A DNA stretch of 64,000 nucleotides. It comes from Pseudoduganella violacea. Its GTDB lineage: Bacteria; Pseudomonadota; Gammaproteobacteria; Burkholderiales; Burkholderiaceae_D. Below the pieces are notes generated by a model. It saw only the letters and a program-made list of their open reading frames with translations, made no database searches and was not told where the DNA came from. The number at the start of each line of letters is the position of its first letter. Position 1 is the first letter of the stretch. Made by a program: the position numbers and the translations under genes. The stretch spans positions 186,001 through 250,000 of the forward strand of contig NZ_JACHXD010000010.1 in assembly GCF_014191875.1 (NCBI RefSeq). The letters run 5' to 3'. Positions 35,102 to 44,496 of this stretch are shown piece after piece.

Positions 35102-36472
35102 TTACTGGATCGCCAGCGCCCTCCTCGCGCGCCGCGTGCGCAACAGGAACAGGAGCAGTCCGGGAAGCTGCAGCAAGAGCAGCACGCAGAAGGCCGCCTG
35201 ATAGGCGACAACGGGATAGCGGCCCTGCGCATCGAGCGGCCAGAAGGCGACGATCTGGCCAAAGCCGGCCTGCACGACAAAGGCGCCGAGGAAGATCAAG
35301 AGGTTCAGGCAAGTGGCGGCGCGGCCCGTCAACGCGGGCGGCATGGCCTGCGCCACGATGGCGTATTCGATGCCGGTGATGGTGCCGGCCAGCGTGAACA
35401 GCACGGCCAATTGGCTGTAGCCGGCCCGCCAGTTGCATACGAAGCCGAACTGCACCAGCAGGAACAGCGCGATGCCGGCCGCCGCCACATTGAGCGGCGC
35501 GATGCCGCGCCGCGCGGCCCATTCGGTCAGCATGCCGACCGCGATGGCGCCGAAGATCAGGGCCGCCATGGCCAGGTACAGCAGCCAGGCCACACTCTGC
35601 TCCGGATAGTGTCCCGCGTCGCGCAGCCAGCGCGCCACCCACAGGCCCTGGATGCCGAAGAAGACGGTGTGCGGAATGAGCACCAGCGAGGCCGTCTGGC
35701 GGAAGACCGGATGGCGGTAGACGTCGGCCAGCACTTTCCAGCTGAAGGGTTTGGGCGCGGTAGCCGGCGGCGTGGGCGCCAGCAGCAGGATGGCGAGCGC
35801 GGTGACGGCGCAGGCGGCGGCCAGCCAGACGAACAGGCCGCGCCAGTCGGTGAACTGCAAGGCCAGGCGCACCGGCAGCGTGGCGGCGGCGGCGCCCAGG
35901 CCGCCGCCGGCGATCAGATAGCCTTGCACCGAAGGCAGGCGCGCCGGCGCGATCCAGGTCGATACCGCCTTCACCGCCGCCATGAAGCAGCCCGCCAGGC
36001 CGAAGCCCATCAGGGCGCGCGCGCACAGCAGCTGGGCAAAGCTCTGGCCCCAGGCAAAGGCCAGGGTGCCGGCCGCCGCGACCAGCAGCAGCACGCATTG
36101 CACGCGGCGCGGCCCGTGCCGGTCGAGCAGCACGCCCACCGGCAGCTGGAACAGGGCGAAGGCCAGGAAGTAGGCGCTGGTGAGAAGGCCTAGCTGGGCC
36201 GGGGTCAGCGCCACCGACGCCATCATCTGCGGCGCGACGATGGCGTTCACGGTGCGCAGCAGGCTCGATAGCGCATGGCCCAGCGCGAACGGCAGGAAGA
36301 CCAGGAATAGCACCGCCGCGCCGGACAGCGTGCCCGGCACGCGCTCGCGCCCCCGCCATAACTGACGCAGCGCCGGACGCGCCTGGTCGGCCGCTGGCGA
36401 CGCGGGCGGCGCTGGCGCAGGTGCCGGCACAGATGCTGGCGCAATCCGGCGGCAGGCTTCAACACTGGGCAT
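35102..36472 (-). CDS. MFS transporter
   Basis: The inner-membrane carrier (about 456 residues) has twelve hydrophobic segments. The first pair includes LLTSAYFLAFALFQLPVGVLLDRHGPRRVQ, with the GxxxDRxG-type loop of the major facilitator family. The start at 36472 (MPSVEAC) leaves 7 bases after the KamA-like gene; an upstream ATG at 36508 would overlap it. The N-terminal 40 residues are Ala/Pro-rich and may be an extension. Its substrate is unknown; placement between a KamA-like enzyme and an FAH-family enzyme suggests an amino or keto acid. Confidence 0.85.
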   Translation of the reverse strand: MPSVEACRRIAPASVPAPAPAPPASPAADQARPALRQLWRGRERVPGTLSGAAVLFLVFLPFALGHALSSLLRTVNAIVAPQMMASVALTPAQLGLLTSAYFLAFALFQLPVGVLLDRHGPRRVQCVLLLVAAAGTLAFAWGQSFAQLLCARALMGFGLAGCFMAAVKAVSTWIAPARLPSVQGYLIAGGGLGAAAATLPVRLALQFTDWRGLFVWLAAACAVTALAILLLAPTPPATAPKPFSWKVLADVYRHPVFRQTASLVLIPHTVFFGIQGLWVARWLRDAGHYPEQSVAWLLYLAMAALIFGAIAVGMLTEWAARRGIAPLNVAAAGIALFLLVQFGFVCNWRAGYSQLAVLFTLAGTITGIEYAIVAQAMPPALTGRAATCLNLLIFLGAFVVQAGFGQIVAFWPLDAQGRYPVVAYQAAFCVLLLLQLPGLLLFLLRTRRARRALAIQ

Positions 36473-36479
36473 GGCGCGC

Positions 36480-37868
36480 TCAGGCCGCGTTGCTTTGGCT
36501 GCCGGCATGGGCGCGCGCGGCAGCGGCCAGGGACAGCGGAATCACCTTGCGTTCAGGCGCCGCTTCATCGCTCTCGAAGAAGAACTTCTCTTTGCCGAAG
36601 GCGGGCTTCAGGTGGTCGAGCCAGGTGGCGTTCTCATCGAACTTGGCATAGAAAGGCTTGCGCACCCAGTCCGCATTGCGCGCCTGCAGAAACTGCAGGG
36701 CGAACACCTTTTCGCCGGCGATGGTGGCCACGCCGTCGATCACCACCTTGCCGGGGAAGGCGCTCATCGACGGCCCGCGCACGGTGCGCGACAGGCCCGA
36801 CACCATCTGGTAAGCCTGCTGGAAAATCTCATGCGCGCGCGCCAGCGGCAGCTGGAAGTATTCGCGCGGGCCGGTGTCGCGCTCGACGAACATATAGTAG
36901 GGAATCGCGCCCAGGCGCACGCCCGTGGTCCACAGCTCGGCCCAGCTTTTCGGGTCTTCGTTGATGTGGCGGATCAGCGGCCCCTGCATGCGCAGGGTGG
37001 CGCCGGTGCCGACGATACGCTTGACGGCCTTCTGCGCGATCTCCTGGCGCAGTTCAACGGCGTGGTTGTAGTGGCCCATGATGGCCATGTTCTTGCCGGC
37101 GGCGACCACCTTCTCGAACAGGCGCAGCAAGTCGTCGGCGTCGCGGTCGCTGACGAAGCGCTGCGGCCAATACGCCACCGACTTGGTGCCGATGCGGATG
37201 TTCTGGATATGCGCCAGCTCCGGCGCCAGCAGCGGTTCGATGAATTCGGCCAGCGAGCGCGTATTCATGATCATCGGATCGCCGCCGGTGATCAGCACGT
37301 CCGTCACATCAGGATGGCTTTTCAGATAGGCCACCAGTTCATGCGTTTCGCGCGCGTCGAACTTCATATCGTCCATGCCGACGAACTGCGGCCAGCGGAA
37401 GCAGAAGGTGCAGTAGGCGTGGCAGGTCTGGCCGGCGCTGGGGAAGAACAGCACGGTCTCCTTGTACTTGTGCTGCAAGCCTTTGAGCGGCGCGTCGTTC
37501 ACGCGCGGCACATTGTGCGTCATCTGGCCGGCCGGATGGGGATTCATGCGCATGCGGATGCTGTGGGCGTAGCGCGCGATCTCCTCCTCGTCGCGCCGCA
37601 CCAGCACCAGCTCGCGCAGCCGCGCATATTCGTCCTCGTGCAGCATGTCGCGGTGGGGAAAGGTCAGGCGGTAGATCGGATCGTCCGGCACATTGTTCCA
37701 GTCGATCAGGTGGTTCATCACGTATTCATTGGTGCGAAAGGGCAGCACGCGCGACACCACCTGCACCGCTTCGCGCAACTCGAAGGGTAGCCACTCCCAC
37801 TGGCGCGCCTGCTGGATCGATTGCCGGGTATAGGGCTTGAATTTTTCGGGCACGGACAAGGCGCTCAT
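36480..37868 (-). CDS. KamA-like radical SAM aminomutase, probably not lysine-specific
   Basis: This 462-residue protein belongs to the lysine 2,3-aminomutase family, which moves an amino group by radical SAM and PLP chemistry. The cluster cysteines are Cys149, Cys153 and Cys156 in CHAYCTFC; the PLP lysine is Lys374 in AFPGKVVIDG. Aligning by eye with the clostridial enzyme, the two aspartates that hold the lysine side-chain amine (Asp293 and Asp330) are replaced by Arg330 in FVERDTG and Ser367. A basic residue at the first position is known from glutamate 2,3-aminomutase. It is longer than EpmB (about 340). It heads a tight operon with MFS and FAH genes. Confidence is for the family, not the substrate. 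Confidence 0.85.
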   Translation of the reverse strand: MSALSVPEKFKPYTRQSIQQARQWEWLPFELREAVQVVSRVLPFRTNEYVMNHLIDWNNVPDDPIYRLTFPHRDMLHEDEYARLRELVLVRRDEEEIARYAHSIRMRMNPHPAGQMTHNVPRVNDAPLKGLQHKYKETVLFFPSAGQTCHAYCTFCFRWPQFVGMDDMKFDARETHELVAYLKSHPDVTDVLITGGDPMIMNTRSLAEFIEPLLAPELAHIQNIRIGTKSVAYWPQRFVSDRDADDLLRLFEKVVAAGKNMAIMGHYNHAVELRQEIAQKAVKRIVGTGATLRMQGPLIRHINEDPKSWAELWTTGVRLGAIPYYMFVERDTGPREYFQLPLARAHEIFQQAYQMVSGLSRTVRGPSMSAFPGKVVIDGVATIAGEKVFALQFLQARNADWVRKPFYAKFDENATWLDHLKPAFGKEKFFFESDEAAPERKVIPLSLAAAARAHAGSQSNAA

Positions 37869-38070
37869 GACGGGTCTCCTGATGGGGTTGGGCAGTACTC
37901 CATGCTAGGAAATCGGCCGCGCCGCAAATTGCCAAAGATCAATGGCTGCACAGAAATTGCGTGCCTTATCGCAAGCTTGCGCCATCGCAAATTCCAGCGC
38001 ACCGCGACGGCGTACAGTAGCCAATGCAATTGGGAAATACCGTCACCCCCACCTTCACCAAGGAGCTGCA

Positions 38071-38523
38071 ATGAAACACTTACTGACTGGCGCCCTGCTC
38101 GGCCTGGCCTTCGCCACGGCCGCCGCCACCACCGAACCGGGCGAGAAGGAAGCCATCGCCATGGCGGAAAAAGGCGCGGCCTTCCTCAAGGTCCATGGCA
38201 AGGACGAGATGATCAAGAAGATCAGCGCCGCCCATCCCGACTTCGTGCAAGGTTCGCTGTATGTGGACATGCGCGACATCAATACCGGCATCGTGCTGGC
38301 GCACCCGATCAATCCCTCCATCGTCGGCAAGGACCTGGTCGACGTGCCCGACGCCAGCGGCAAGAAATACCGGCGCGAGATCATCGAGCTGGCCGCGAAA
38401 AAGGGCAAGGGCTGGGTCGACTATATGTACAAGAACCCCAGCAGCGGCAAGATCGAGCCGAAGACCACCTATATCCTGCGCGTCGGCGACGTCGTGCTGG
38501 AAGCGGGCATTTACAAAAAGTGA
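38071..38523 (+). CDS. Periplasmic single Cache domain protein
   Basis: The 150-residue protein has a signal peptide (MKHLLTGALLGLAFATAAAT) and one Cache-like sensor domain with LYVDMRDINTGIVLAHPINP, GKDLVDVPDASGKKY and GKGWVDYMYKNPSSGKIEPKTTYI. Such soluble Cache proteins bind small ligands, possibly organic acids. AGGAG lies 5 bases upstream. The chemoreceptor gene starts 30 bases after its stop, so it may serve as a ligand-binding partner of that receptor; this is inference. Confidence 0.85.
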   Translation: MKHLLTGALLGLAFATAAATTEPGEKEAIAMAEKGAAFLKVHGKDEMIKKISAAHPDFVQGSLYVDMRDINTGIVLAHPINPSIVGKDLVDVPDASGKKYRREIIELAAKKGKGWVDYMYKNPSSGKIEPKTTYILRVGDVVLEAGIYKK

Positions 38524-38553
38524 TCTGGATCTGATCCTTGCCGGGAGGGCGCC

Positions 38554-40380
38554 ATGCTAAACAAACTGCGTATCGGTCCTAAACTGCTGCTGGCGCCCGC
38601 GCTGGTGCTGCTGCTGCTCATCGCCACCGCCGGCTGCGCCTGGTTGGGCATGGTGCACCAGAATGCCTCGATGGAAAACCTGGTGCAGGTGCGCGCCACC
38701 CGCCTGCAGGCGGCGGCCGACGCCATGGGCGAGGCGCGCCTCGCCCATGCCGGCATCTACCAGCTGCTGGCATGGATCAATGGCAGCTTCGCCCAGCAGC
38801 GCCTGGATGAACTGGGCCGCCAGATCCGCGCGCGCCATGCGGCGCTGGAAGGCCAGTTGGGCGAGCTGGCCCAGGTCTCCTCGCCGGACGAGGCGCGCAT
38901 CGTGGCCGCCTGCGCGCAGGCGCTGGCGGCCTACCGCAAGGGCGTGGAGGAAACCATGGAGCTGGCGCAGATGGACCAGTCCATCGCCACCAACGCCATG
39001 GCCAAGGCGGAGCACCAGTTCTCGCTGTTGAACGAGGATCTGGCGCAGCTGGCGGCGCTGGAGCGCAAGCTCAGCGAGGAAGCCTATGCCGCCGCCAACG
39101 CCGAATACCATCGCCTCGGCGCCGCCATGGGCGGGCTGGTGGCGCTCTCGGTGCTGCTCTCGCTGCTGGTGTCGATGCGGGTGCGCAGCGTGCTGCTGCG
39201 CGAGATCCAGGCCATCGGCAACGCCGTGCGCAGCCTGGCCGACGGCGATCTGCGCTGCGGCCCGGCCAGCGCGGGGCGCGACGAGATCGCCGAAACCGGG
39301 CGCGTGCTCGACCACAGCGTGGCGCGCCTGAACCATACGCTGCGCCTGATCCAGGACGCGGTGCAATCGATCGACACCGCCTCGCACGAAATCGCCAGCG
39401 GCAACCAGGATCTGTCGGCGCGCACCGAAATGCAGGCCAGCTCGCTGCAGCAGACGGCCAGCGCCATGGCCTGCCTGACCGGCGCCGTGCGCCAGAACGC
39501 CGAACATGCGCAGCAGGCCAGCGCGCTGGCGGCCAGCGCCAGCAGCCTGGCCAGCGACGGCGGCGCCGCCATGGGCCAGGCGGTGGCGGCGATGGAATCG
39601 ATCCGCGGCTGCTCGCGCAAGATCGTGGAAATCATCGGCGTGATCGACGGCATCTCCTTCCAGACCAATATCCTGGCACTGAACGCGGCGGTGGAAGCGG
39701 CGCGCGCCGGCGAGCAGGGACGCGGCTTCGCCGTGGTGGCGGCCGAAGTGCGCACCCTGGCCCAGCGCTCGGCCAACGCCGCGCGCGAAATCAAGACCCT
39801 GATCGCGGAATCGGTGGCCACCATCGACAGCGGCAATGCCTGCGTGGGCCGGGCCGGCGGCAGCATGGACGCCATCGTCGGCTCGGTGCGCGAGGTGAAC
39901 GAGATCATCGCCCGCATCAGCGCCGCCAGCAGCGAGCAGGCGCAGGGCATCAGCGAGGTGAACCAGGCCGTGGGGCAGATGGACGACGCGACCCAGCAGA
40001 ACGCCGCCCTGGTCGAGGAGGCGGCGGCGGCGGCCGAAAGCCTGCAGCGGCAGGCCATCAGCCTGAGCGAGGCGGTGGCCGTGTTCGAATTGGGCGAGGC
40101 CGCGCCGGAGCCGGAGGCCGCCGCGGCGGACGGGCAAGCGCCGGCCGCGCCGGCGGCACAGGAGGACGCGGACGAGGAGTATGCGATGCCGGAGCGGCGC
40201 GCCGGCGGCAGCCGCATGCGCGCGGCGCGACCCGGTTCAGGCGCCCGGGAAGGGCTTGCTCAGAAAGCGCGAACCGGCCAGGCCGAAGCGCCAGGGCAGG
40301 TCCACCGCTTTGGAAATGCCGATGCGCGGGCCGACCGCGATGCGCACCCGGCCGCTGCGCGGCAGCAGTTCAAACGGTAG
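38554..40380 (+). CDS. Methyl-accepting chemotaxis protein with an anomalous C-terminus
   Basis: This membrane chemoreceptor of 608 residues has TM1 (about 11-31), a short helical periplasmic domain, TM2 (about 190-210), a HAMP region and the cytoplasmic signalling domain with the conserved hairpin [20 protein letters not shown] near 369-388. Normal members end soon after [14 protein letters not shown] and a short hydrophilic tail. Here the frame continues for about 65 residues, of which residues 562-608 lie inside the convergent glycosylase gene. That tail (rich in Arg, Ala, Gly) is not chemoreceptor-like, and the true stop has probably been lost by a frameshift. Confidence 0.9.
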   Translation: MLNKLRIGPKLLLAPALVLLLLIATAGCAWLGMVHQNASMENLVQVRATRLQAAADAMGEARLAHAGIYQLLAWINGSFAQQRLDELGRQIRARHAALEGQLGELAQVSSPDEARIVAACAQALAAYRKGVEETMELAQMDQSIATNAMAKAEHQFSLLNEDLAQLAALERKLSEEAYAAANAEYHRLGAAMGGLVALSVLLSLLVSMRVRSVLLREIQAIGNAVRSLADGDLRCGPASAGRDEIAETGRVLDHSVARLNHTLRLIQDAVQSIDTASHEIASGNQDLSARTEMQASSLQQTASAMACLTGAVRQNAEHAQQASALAASASSLASDGGAAMGQAVAAMESIRGCSRKIVEIIGVIDGISFQTNILALNAAVEAARAGEQGRGFAVVAAEVRTLAQRSANAAREIKTLIAESVATIDSGNACVGRAGGSMDAIVGSVREVNEIIARISAASSEQAQGISEVNQAVGQMDDATQQNAALVEEAAAAAESLQRQAISLSEAVAVFELGEAAPEPEAAAADGQAPAAPAAQEDADEEYAMPERRAGGSRMRAARPGSGAREGLAQKARTGQAEAPGQVHRFGNADARADRDAHPAAARQQFKR

Positions 40381-40809
40381 GGCGTTCAGCGCCAGCGCGT
40401 TATGGGCGCGCGTCACGCCCAGCGCCTGGCACACCCGCCCCGGCCCGGCGCACAGCAAGCGTTCATTGTGCTGGCCGCGCCGCGCGCGCATCGCCTCCAG
40501 CCCGAGCACCGGCTCCAGCGCGCGGATCAGTACCCCGGCCCCATGGCCCTCCTCGCGGCAGACGAAGTTCAGGCACCAGTGCATGCCGTAGGACAGATAC
40601 ACATAGGCGTGGCCCGGCGCACCGAACATGGCCTGGTTGCGCGGCGTCGGCCCGGAAAAACTGTGCGAGGCCGGGTCTTCCCGGTCGTAGGCCTCGGTTT
40701 CCACGATGCGCCCGCCCACGCCGTCCACCAGCACGGTGACGCCGATCAGGCGCCGCGCCACCTCGCGCGACGGGGCGGCAAAATCGATGCCGGCGATGAA
40801 AGTTGTCAT
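40237..40809 (-). CDS. mpg: DNA-3-methyladenine glycosylase (Mpg/AAG type)
   Basis: This base-excision enzyme (190 residues) removes alkylated purines from DNA. It contains [18 protein letters not shown] with the catalytic Glu, [19 protein letters not shown] and [15 protein letters not shown], all hallmarks of the eukaryotic-type AAG family. The start at 40809 ([10 protein letters not shown]) is chosen because the upstream residues look unlike this family. Its last 144 bases overlap the end of the convergent chemoreceptor frame; conservation of the C-terminus [15 protein letters not shown] shows that this gene is the real one in the overlap. Confidence 0.92.
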   Translation of the reverse strand: MTTFIAGIDFAAPSREVARRLIGVTVLVDGVGGRIVETEAYDREDPASHSFSGPTPRNQAMFGAPGHAYVYLSYGMHWCLNFVCREEGHGAGVLIRALEPVLGLEAMRARRGQHNERLLCAGPGRVCQALGVTRAHNALALNALPFELLPRSGRVRIAVGPRIGISKAVDLPWRFGLAGSRFLSKPFPGA

Positions 40810-41071
40810 GCCGGCTATTCTAGCCCGGCTGGCGCCAGCCGGCTTGCCGCCGTCCAAGCTATCGTGCCATCCCTTCAAGCTTGCCCATTCTTGCTGTCTT
40901 TTCGCCATGAAATCGCCGCACTTGGACAACAATTCCCTGATTTAGAGGAAATATTCCCCGCTCCGGCCGTCGTCCAGCCGCCAAAACCGGCGATAATCGG
41001 AGCTTGGCCACCCGGGCAATATAGTTGCAGGTAGGCTATAGTTCAGGTACGCCAGTCCACCCCATATCGAT

Positions 41072-41938
41072 ATGACGACAGTTGCAGCCCCCGCCCCGGT
41101 ACAAGAAACATCGGTCGAAGACGCTTTGCTGCGTTCGATCCGCATTCCGCCGCGGCCCAGCCTGCTGGTCGACCTGCAACGCGAGCTGGGGACCGACGAT
41201 CCCTCGCCGCGCCGCATCGCGCGCATCATCGGCAACGACGTCGGCATGTCCGGCGCCCTGCTGAAGCTGGCCAACTCGCCGTTCTTCGGCGCCGCGCGCA
41301 AGGCCAAGTCGGTGGAACAGGCCATCAATTTCCTCGGCCTTAACCAGTGCGCCGCCCTGCTCACCGGGCTGCTGGCGCGCCAGGCCATCGAGGGCCAGCA
41401 AGCCGAATTGAACCAGTTCTGGGAAGTGTCGGCGCGCCGCGCCCAGGCCCTGGTGTTCCTGGCCCGCAAGCTGCGCGTGGCCCCGCCCGACATCGCCCAT
41501 ACCTTCGGCCTGTTCTGCGATATCGGCGTGCCGCTGCTGATGGCGCGCTTCCCCGACTACCGCCAGACTTTCGAGCTGGCCTGCAAATCGGCCACGCGCA
41601 AGATCACCGCCATCGAGGACGAGCACCACACCACCAACCACGCCGCCATCGGCTGCCTGCTGGCGCGCAACTGGGGGCTCTCGCCCGACGTGTCCTGGGC
41701 CATCCTGCACCACCACGATTACGAAGTGCTGGAGGACGACAGCACCGACGACGCCATCCGCTCCCTGGTTGCGGCCTCGGTACTGGCCGAACACGGCATT
41801 CAGCGTTACCATGGCAACCGCGCCTCGCTGGAGTGGGACAAGGGCGGTGAACCGGCTTGCCGCCATCTGGGCCTGAGCCCCGACGAAACCGCCGACCTGC
41901 TCGACGAGCTGCACGAATCCTTCCATTTCGACCACTAA
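41072..41938 (+). CDS. HDOD domain-containing protein
   Basis: The 288-residue cytoplasmic protein consists mainly of an HDOD domain (about 18-220). It has PPRPSLLVDLQRELGTDD, IARIIGNDVGMSGALLKLAN and KSVEQAINFLGLNQCAALL, then WAILHHHDYEVL as a remnant HD-like helix. HDOD proteins are signalling scaffolds often linked to cyclic-di-GMP or chemotaxis, without phosphodiesterase activity. No GGDEF, EAL or receiver domain is fused. It is followed by a DUF2863 gene 28 bases later, likely in one transcript. Confidence 0.88.
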   Translation: MTTVAAPAPVQETSVEDALLRSIRIPPRPSLLVDLQRELGTDDPSPRRIARIIGNDVGMSGALLKLANSPFFGAARKAKSVEQAINFLGLNQCAALLTGLLARQAIEGQQAELNQFWEVSARRAQALVFLARKLRVAPPDIAHTFGLFCDIGVPLLMARFPDYRQTFELACKSATRKITAIEDEHHTTNHAAIGCLLARNWGLSPDVSWAILHHHDYEVLEDDSTDDAIRSLVAASVLAEHGIQRYHGNRASLEWDKGGEPACRHLGLSPDETADLLDELHESFHFDH

Positions 41939-41965
41939 GCCCGCCAACGGGCATTCACGAATCCC

Positions 41966-43168
41966 ATGCCCAAGAATAAGCGCCCCGCCCCGCGTAAATC
42001 CAGCACGCCCCCCGAAGAAAAAGAAGAAGTCCTGAGCCAGGCCTTGTGCGCCCTGGCGCTGGAACTGGCCGAGCAGGAGGATGGCGACAGCCTGGGCGCC
42101 GAACTGCGCGACAAGGAGCAGGACTTCGCGCGCCTGCTGCGCCGCTACCTGAACCAGCAAAAAGACGAGATCCTGTACGGCGCCATCGAACAGGCGCGCT
42201 ATGAAGACGTGGGCGCCTACCAGCTGCTGCGCAGCGCCATCGAGGAAGCCGCCGGCACCGTGCAGCTGCGCCGCGAAGGCGCCCCGGCGCTGGAAATCGA
42301 CGCTTTCGCCATTCCCGTGTTCGCGCGCAGCCAGGGCGGCTTGAAACTGGAGCAATGCTTCCAGGACGACGCCGCCTACGACGCGCTGCTGCAAAGCCTG
42401 CGCAGCGGCGGCCTGGAAAGCCCGCAAGCAAAACTGGTGCTGGTGCGCCACGCCTACGACCTGGGCGAGGCCGAACGCATCAGCTACGGCCAGCTCAACG
42501 CCATGGTGCGCGAAGCGGCGGCCTCGCTGACGGAAAAGAAGATGAGCGAAGCGCCGGCGCTGCAGCGCAGCATCGCCGGCTGGAGCGGCCCCGCGTTCGG
42601 CGCCGGCGACGAGGCGGTCGAGCTGCGCTTCCTGCTCGGCTTCGCGCTGAAGCGGGCCGACGATCCCTTTTACGCCATCCCCGCCGGCGAAGACCAGGCC
42701 GACGCCTACTTCGCCAGCCGTATGGAACGCTACCGCGCCTGGACCCAGCAATACGCGCCGCTGGTGCGGCGCTGCCTGGCCGGCGAGCGCGCGCTGGAAC
42801 TGAACTTCCTGTACCAGGATCTGTTCTTCGGCGCCGTGCAGCAGGGCCAGGCCGAACATGCGATGCTGGCCATGATGGCCGAGCTGGCGCAAGCCCTGCA
42901 GGGCCAGTCCGCCGCCCAGGCCGCGGCCATCGTCGGTCCGGCCGACAGCGGCGGCAGCATGCAACTGCGCGTGAACCTGTACGCGGCGCCGGGCGGCGCC
43001 CTGCTCGCCGCCAGCGCGCGGCCGCTGGACCTGGGCTGCGACCTGGAAGCCGAGGTCGAGGACGTGCGCGACGCCCTGGCCACGCTGGGCGTGCAGGCCG
43101 TCTCTGTGGCGCGCCGCTTCGACGCGCAAGGCCAGCCGGAAGACGTGGTCGCGCTGCCTGCGCAATAA
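41966..43168 (+). CDS. DUF2863 family protein
   Basis: This 400-residue protein of unknown function matches the DUF2863 family, which I know only from betaproteobacteria. A basic N-terminus rich in Lys and Pro is followed by an acidic helical region (DGDSLGAELRDKEQDFARLL) and an alpha/beta C-terminal part (MQLRVNLYAAPGGALLAASA). There are no enzyme motifs and no signal peptide. It lies between an HDOD gene and a lipoprotein gene. The family assignment is from memory of sequence character and should be checked by a profile search. Confidence 0.65.
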   Translation: MPKNKRPAPRKSSTPPEEKEEVLSQALCALALELAEQEDGDSLGAELRDKEQDFARLLRRYLNQQKDEILYGAIEQARYEDVGAYQLLRSAIEEAAGTVQLRREGAPALEIDAFAIPVFARSQGGLKLEQCFQDDAAYDALLQSLRSGGLESPQAKLVLVRHAYDLGEAERISYGQLNAMVREAAASLTEKKMSEAPALQRSIAGWSGPAFGAGDEAVELRFLLGFALKRADDPFYAIPAGEDQADAYFASRMERYRAWTQQYAPLVRRCLAGERALELNFLYQDLFFGAVQQGQAEHAMLAMMAELAQALQGQSAAQAAAIVGPADSGGSMQLRVNLYAAPGGALLAASARPLDLGCDLEAEVEDVRDALATLGVQAVSVARRFDAQGQPEDVVALPAQ

Positions 43169-43227
43169 GCATTTCCTGTTTGACAGCATCTCCCCAGGCG
43201 AGGATACTTTCCCCAGGGAGGTGCATG

Positions 43228-44412
43228 ATGAAACGTCTGATTGTCCTTGTGTGCGCGCTGCTGCTGAGCGCCTGTTCCAGCACCACCATCCACCCGGCCG
43301 CGCCGCCGGCGGCCCAGCTTTTCAGCGACCAAAGCTTTGCCGTCGCCAGCGAAGACGTGGGCGCCGAGCAGATCCTGGCGGCGACGCCGGCCATGAAGCG
43401 CTATGTGGACGAAGCCCTGCGCAGCCAACGCGACAAACCGCCCCACCGCGCCCTGTTCGACGCCCTCTACCGGCGCGACCAGCTCAAGATCGAATACGAT
43501 TCCGCCAACACCCGCACCGCCGCCCAGACTTTCGAGGCGCGCGCCGGCAACTGCATTTCCCTGGTCATCATGACGGCGGCGCTGGCGCGCGAAATGGGGC
43601 TGCAGGTGCAGTTCCAGAACGTGTCTGTGGACGAAAGCTGGAGCCGCTCCGGCAGCCTGTACATCTCCAGCGGCCATGTGAACATTGTCCTGGGCCGCAA
43701 CAAGATGTACCAGGCCAGCTATGACGCCAATGCCTACCTGGTGATCGACTTCCTGCCGCCGGCCGACATCCGCAGCCTGGATGCGCGCCAGATCGACGAA
43801 AAGACCGTGCTGGCCATGTTCATGAACAACCGCGCCGCCGAATCGCTGGTGGCGGGCAAGCTGGACAACGCCTACTGGTGGGCGCGCGGCGCCATCCTGC
43901 AAGACCCGGACTTCTACAGCGCCTACAACACCCTGGGCGTGATCTACAAGCAGCATGGCGACCTGGCGCTGGCCGAGCGCACCATGCGCTATATGGCCCA
44001 GCTGACGCCCTCCAGCACCGTGCCGCTGTACAACCTGGCGCGCATCCTGGACAGCATGGGCCGCGACGCCGAAGCCAAGACCGTGCGCGAGCAGCTGGCG
44101 CGCATGGAGCCCAATCCGCCCTTCCATTACTTCAACCTGGGCCTGAAAGCCATGGAGGAAGGCCAGTACTTCAAGGCGCGCGCCCTGTTCGCGCGCGAAG
44201 TCGAGCGCCAGCCCGGCTACCACGAATTCCACTTCTGGCTGGCCCTGGCGGCCTATAAGCTGGGCGATCTGCGCCTGGCCGACAAGCACCTGAAGCTGGC
44301 GCTGGAAAACAGCACCACGCGGCGCGACCACGAGCTGTACGCGGGCAAGCTGGAACGCTTGCGCGCCGAAGGCATCCGCCTGCGCGGCGGCCGCGGCAGC
44401 GACCCGGATTGA
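43228..44412 (+). CDS. TPR and transglutaminase-like lipoprotein
   Basis: The 394-residue product has a lipoprotein signal (MKRLIVLVCALLLSACSS, modified Cys near residue 16). It then has a transglutaminase-like segment with Cys109 in AGNCISLVIMTAALAREMGL and His150 in SGHVNIVLG, and C-terminal tetratricopeptide repeats (AYNTLGVIYKQHGDLALAER, PLYNLARILDSMGRDAEAKT, FHYFNLGLKAMEEGQYFKAR, FHFWLALAAYKLGDLRLADK). The start at 43228 is 6 bases after GGGAGG; an adjacent ATG at 43225 would be too close. It is probably anchored in the outer membrane and may bind or process a peptide partner; no partner is known. Confidence 0.85.
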   Translation: MKRLIVLVCALLLSACSSTTIHPAAPPAAQLFSDQSFAVASEDVGAEQILAATPAMKRYVDEALRSQRDKPPHRALFDALYRRDQLKIEYDSANTRTAAQTFEARAGNCISLVIMTAALAREMGLQVQFQNVSVDESWSRSGSLYISSGHVNIVLGRNKMYQASYDANAYLVIDFLPPADIRSLDARQIDEKTVLAMFMNNRAAESLVAGKLDNAYWWARGAILQDPDFYSAYNTLGVIYKQHGDLALAERTMRYMAQLTPSSTVPLYNLARILDSMGRDAEAKTVREQLARMEPNPPFHYFNLGLKAMEEGQYFKARALFAREVERQPGYHEFHFWLALAAYKLGDLRLADKHLKLALENSTTRRDHELYAGKLERLRAEGIRLRGGRGSDPD

Positions 44413-44439
44413 GGCGGCGATACGCCGCGCCGGGCAAGA

Positions 44440-44490
44440 TTGCCTTTTCCGTCATACGGTTTACACTGTGGGACTTTCCACCCCACAGTG
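44440..44490 (+). promoter_or_regulatory. CocE gene promoter overlapped by an inverted repeat
   Basis: A TTGCCT (44440-44445), 16 bases, then TACACT (44462-44467) resembles a sigma-70 promoter. A perfect 9-base inverted repeat, CACTGTGGG (44464-44472) and CCCACAGTG (44482-44490), starts within the -10 box and ends 6 bases before the ATG. It may be a repressor operator or, if transcribed, a hairpin hiding the ribosome site. Confidence 0.45.
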
Positions 44491-44496
44491 CCGACC

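Noticed and set aside
34221-36359. A 712-codon frame joining the FAH-family gene with upstream sequence
   Set aside because: The upstream 420 residues are out of frame with the MFS gene and lack any membrane or enzyme pattern; the FAH-family start at 35072 gives a normal length.
42355-44412. An extended frame upstream of the TPR lipoprotein
   Set aside because: The extension overlaps the DUF2863 gene in another frame and would bury the lipoprotein signal peptide.
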